Part shown: positions 9,705-11,781 of the stretch, one piece after another | Layout of the letters: every line of letters begins with the position of its first letter | Numbering within the stretch: position 1 is the first letter of the stretch | Assembly (NCBI GenBank): GCA_018715465.1 | Contig: DVLN01000092.1 | Coordinates: 1 to 11,781, forward strand | From: Candidatus Faecivivens stercorigallinarum | GTDB lineage: Bacteria > Bacillota > Clostridia > Oscillospirales > Ruminococcaceae | Length of the DNA: 11,781 nt | Direction of reading: 5' to 3' | Translations under genes and position numbers: made by a program | The notes under the pieces: generated by a model | Told to the model about the DNA's origin: nothing | Database searches by the model: none | The model's input: the letters and a program-made list of their open reading frames with translations, nothing else

Positions 9705-11702
9705 TCAGATTGCACCGATCAGTTCTTTTAGCTGCTCACCTCTGGCGAATACTGGGATGACTTCCAGCGGTGCATTGACTTGGATTGTCTGACTGCCCGG
9801 ATAGACTTTTCCGGTATGCAGTTCGGTCCAGTTTTCGCCCGCGGGCAGATAGACCACCCGTTCTTCTGCGTCTTTGTAGACGATCGGCGCGACAAGCAGG
9901 TCGCTGCCAAACATGTACTGGTCTTTCAATTCCCAGCAGACGGGATCGTCCGGGAACTCGTAAAACATTGTCCGCATGACCGGGGTGCCGTTTTCGTGTG
10001 CCTGCTGCATCAAAGAGCGGACATAGGGACGCATCTTTTCTCTGAGCTGGATATATTTGACCAGAATCTTATATGCTTCGTCTCCAAAGCTCCAGACCTC
10101 GTTGTCGCTGCCGGTAAACAAAGCGGGGGAGCCGTCCTTGCGGTGTGGAATCGAAGATGGCTTGCGGTCTCCATGCAGCCGCATGACCGGGCAGAAAGCA
10201 CCCCATTCAAACCAGCGGACCAGCAGCTGACGGAAAGCAGGGTCTTTTGGGTCACCGTCGGAGAATCCCCCGATATCGGTGGTCCACCAGGGAATGCCGC
10301 TCAGCCCCATATGCAGCCCGGCACAGATCTGTTTTCGGAAGTCTTCGTAGCAGGAATGGATATCTCCCGACCAGACCAGCGCACCATACCGCTGGCTGCC
10401 TGCCCAGGCGCAGCGGACAAGGTTGACGATCTTTTCCCGGCCTGTTTCTTTCATACCGTCATAGAATGTCCGGGAGAACATCTGAGGATATATGTTGCCG
10501 ATCTGGGCGTTGGGGCCGAGGTAGTAGCGGTAGTTGTCGAAGGTGTAGCCGTGATATTCCGGCTCCGCTTCGTCCAGCCAGAAGAGTTCGACCCCCTGAT
10601 CGAAGTAGTTGCGCTTGCATTTTTCCCAGACATATTTCCGCGCGCCGGGATTGGTTGCATCAAAGAAGACACTGTCCCCGCCAAACTGCATGCAGACATT
10701 GACCCCCATTTCCGGTTTGACCAGATATCCTTTCCGGGTCATTTCGCCGAAGTTTTCGCTGTTCTGGTCAATCTGCGGCCAGACCGATACCATCAGTTTG
10801 ACGCCCATTTCGTCCAGTTCCCGAATCATGCCGGCGGGGTTGGGGAAGAATTCTTCTTCAAACCGGAAGTCTCCCATCTTTGGCCAGTGGAAGAAGTCGC
10901 AGACGATGACATCGAGGGGGATGTTTCTCTTTTTGTATTCCCTTGCGACATTGAGCAGCTGTTCCTGGTTCCAGTACCGCAGCTTGCACTGCCAGAATCC
11001 GAGGCCATATTCGGGCATCATCGGGACTTTGCCGGTCGCAATCGCATAGTTTTGTTCAATTTCTGCCGGTGTATCGCCCGCTGTGATCCAGTAATCCATC
11101 TGGCGGGTGCTCTCTGCGTACCACTCGGTTGTGTTCATTCCGAAGCTGACCCGTCCGATCGCCGGGTTGTGCCACAGAAAACCATAGCCAAGGCTGGAGA
11201 GGACAAACGGGACGCTGGCCTGTGAATTGCGGTGTGCCAGTTCGAGGTTGCAGCCTTTGAGGTTGAGGATTTCCTGCTGGTACTGGCCCATACCGTACAG
11301 CTTTTCATTGGGATTAGACTCGAAAGTCACGGTCAGCCGGAAATCCCCGCCGATGATCGGTTTGAACTTGCGGGCGGACAGGGACAAAGCACCGCCGTGG
11401 TCGATTTCTCGCAGCAGCAGTTCGCCCTTCTGATTGTAAAAGCTCATCTGGCAGCCGTGCGACCAGTCGTTTTCTTCCATCACCAGCTTGATCTTTCCAT
11501 TGGTCAGGGTAGCGGTCAGTCCGTCGATCTGGATGTCGGCGGGCTGGTCATCCGGCGGGAGCAGCGCGAAATCGGTTTCTTGGATCTCACGCATCATCGC
11601 CGAACGGATGCGAAGGCTGTTTTTTCCCCATGGTTCGGCCATCAGGCACTCGCCGTTGTAACGCCAGATTAGTTTGTTTCCCTGCTGATAAAAGCAATCC
11701 AT
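9705..11702 (-). CDS. GH31 alpha-glycosidase, alpha-xylosidase-like
   Basis: Predicted retaining alpha-glycosidase of family GH31, most like the alpha-xylosidase branch. An N-terminal beta-sandwich (about 1-225; LYGMGQ at 135-140) precedes the TIM barrel (about 228-560) and two short C-terminal beta domains. The barrel shows CDFFHWPKMGDFRF (268-281), VSVWPQID (305-312), the nucleophile D377 in FWLDEAEPE and the acid/base D447 in VWSGDIHS, followed by GIPWWTTDIGGF and RLHGDR. The WLDEAEPE form is common in bacterial proteins annotated as alpha-xylosidase, but GH31 also includes alpha-glucosidases and alpha-galactosidases, so the sugar is not certain. At 665 aa it is on the short side for GH31, with all core motifs present. 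No signal peptide is visible, so it should act inside the cell. AAGGAG (11711-11716) lies 8 nt before the ATG. It heads a leftward pair with GH36; an alpha-xylosidase beside beta-galactosidases would suit xyloglucan side chains. Confidence 0.91.
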   Translation of the reverse strand: MDCFYQQGNKLIWRYNGECLMAEPWGKNSLRIRSAMMREIQETDFALLPPDDQPADIQIDGLTATLTNGKIKLVMEENDWSHGCQMSFYNQKGELLLREIDHGGALSLSARKFKPIIGGDFRLTVTFESNPNEKLYGMGQYQQEILNLKGCNLELAHRNSQASVPFVLSSLGYGFLWHNPAIGRVSFGMNTTEWYAESTRQMDYWITAGDTPAEIEQNYAIATGKVPMMPEYGLGFWQCKLRYWNQEQLLNVAREYKKRNIPLDVIVCDFFHWPKMGDFRFEEEFFPNPAGMIRELDEMGVKLMVSVWPQIDQNSENFGEMTRKGYLVKPEMGVNVCMQFGGDSVFFDATNPGARKYVWEKCKRNYFDQGVELFWLDEAEPEYHGYTFDNYRYYLGPNAQIGNIYPQMFSRTFYDGMKETGREKIVNLVRCAWAGSQRYGALVWSGDIHSCYEDFRKQICAGLHMGLSGIPWWTTDIGGFSDGDPKDPAFRQLLVRWFEWGAFCPVMRLHGDRKPSSIPHRKDGSPALFTGSDNEVWSFGDEAYKILVKYIQLREKMRPYVRSLMQQAHENGTPVMRTMFYEFPDDPVCWELKDQYMFGSDLLVAPIVYKDAEERVVYLPAGENWTELHTGKVYPGSQTIQVNAPLEVIPVFARGEQLKELIGAI

Positions 11703-11781
11703 CTGTATCTCTCCTTGTCTGTAAAATCAGGAACGTTTGGTGGTTTACCGTTTTGCATGTCCCTGTAGCTGCCACGATTAT
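11703..11781 (-). promoter_or_regulatory. GH31 leader with candidate regulatory motifs
   Basis: No gene could be assigned to these last 79 bp. On the minus strand, reading toward GH31, there is TGCAAAACGG (11748-11757) followed by TAAACC. The same 10-mer, followed by CGTAAAG, occurs at 5321-5330 in front of GH78 in the same orientation. ATTTTACA (11720-11727) recurs in the other two upstream regions, and AACGTT (11732-11737) is a 6-bp palindrome. No convincing -10/-35 pair is visible, so the promoter may lie beyond the window edge. Confidence 0.4.

Noticed and set aside
9780..11225. 481-codon plus-strand open frame opposite GH31
   Set aside because: Complement shadow of GH31 with no domain of its own.
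11428..11441. A 14-bp exact repeat, TTCTGATTGTAAAA, shared with 9671-9684
   Set aside because: This copy lies inside GH31 coding sequence (residues FYNQK), and one chance 14-mer match in a window this size is not surprising.
11587..11775. Small minus-strand open frame overlapping the GH31 start
   Set aside because: It overlaps the well-supported GH31 start in another frame and has no family resemblance.

Overview
The window is a compact carbohydrate-degradation locus: five glycoside hydrolases from five different families (GH35, GH2, GH78, GH36, GH31) plus one AraC-family regulator. Its features suggest a Gram-positive Clostridia-type anaerobe, perhaps a gut or rumen Oscillospiraceae relative. 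Shine-Dalgarno sites are strong (AGGAGG, GGAGGA, AAGGAG), Rho-independent hairpins separate convergent genes, third codon positions are G/C-rich, the intergenic DNA is AT-rich, and all enzymes lack signal peptides. The taxonomic guess is an inference; no rRNA or marker gene is present.

Layout from left to right. A GH35 beta-galactosidase (1-1743, +) is followed after 6 bp by an AraC-type regulator (1750-2697, +). A bidirectional terminator (2707-2741) separates the regulator from a convergent GH2 enzyme (2761-5148, -). A 237-bp divergent regulatory region (5149-5385) lies between GH2 and a GH78 alpha-L-rhamnosidase (5386-7476, +). It holds a good promoter for GH2, several inverted repeats and repeated GTAAA/TTTAC motifs. 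A second bidirectional terminator (7493-7532) separates GH78 from a convergent GH36 alpha-galactosidase-like gene (7546-9648, -). GH36 is the second gene of a leftward pair headed by a GH31 alpha-xylosidase-like gene (9705-11702, -). The last 79 bp are the GH31 leader.

How the genes may work together (inference): all enzymes look cytoplasmic, so they would trim imported oligosaccharides. They would remove terminal alpha-L-rhamnose (GH78), alpha-galactose (GH36), beta-galactose (GH35, GH2) and an alpha-xylose or alpha-glucose type unit (GH31). This fits plant material such as rhamnogalacturonan or arabinogalactan side chains, xyloglucan fragments, or plant glycosides, but the sequence does not identify the substrate. 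No transporter or sugar-catabolism gene is in the window.

I found no defence system, mobile element, CRISPR array or RNA gene, and no clearly unprecedented system. The most useful new observations are short sequences shared among the intergenic regions, which suggest these transcription units are co-regulated, and a GH36 active site that departs from the canonical motif.
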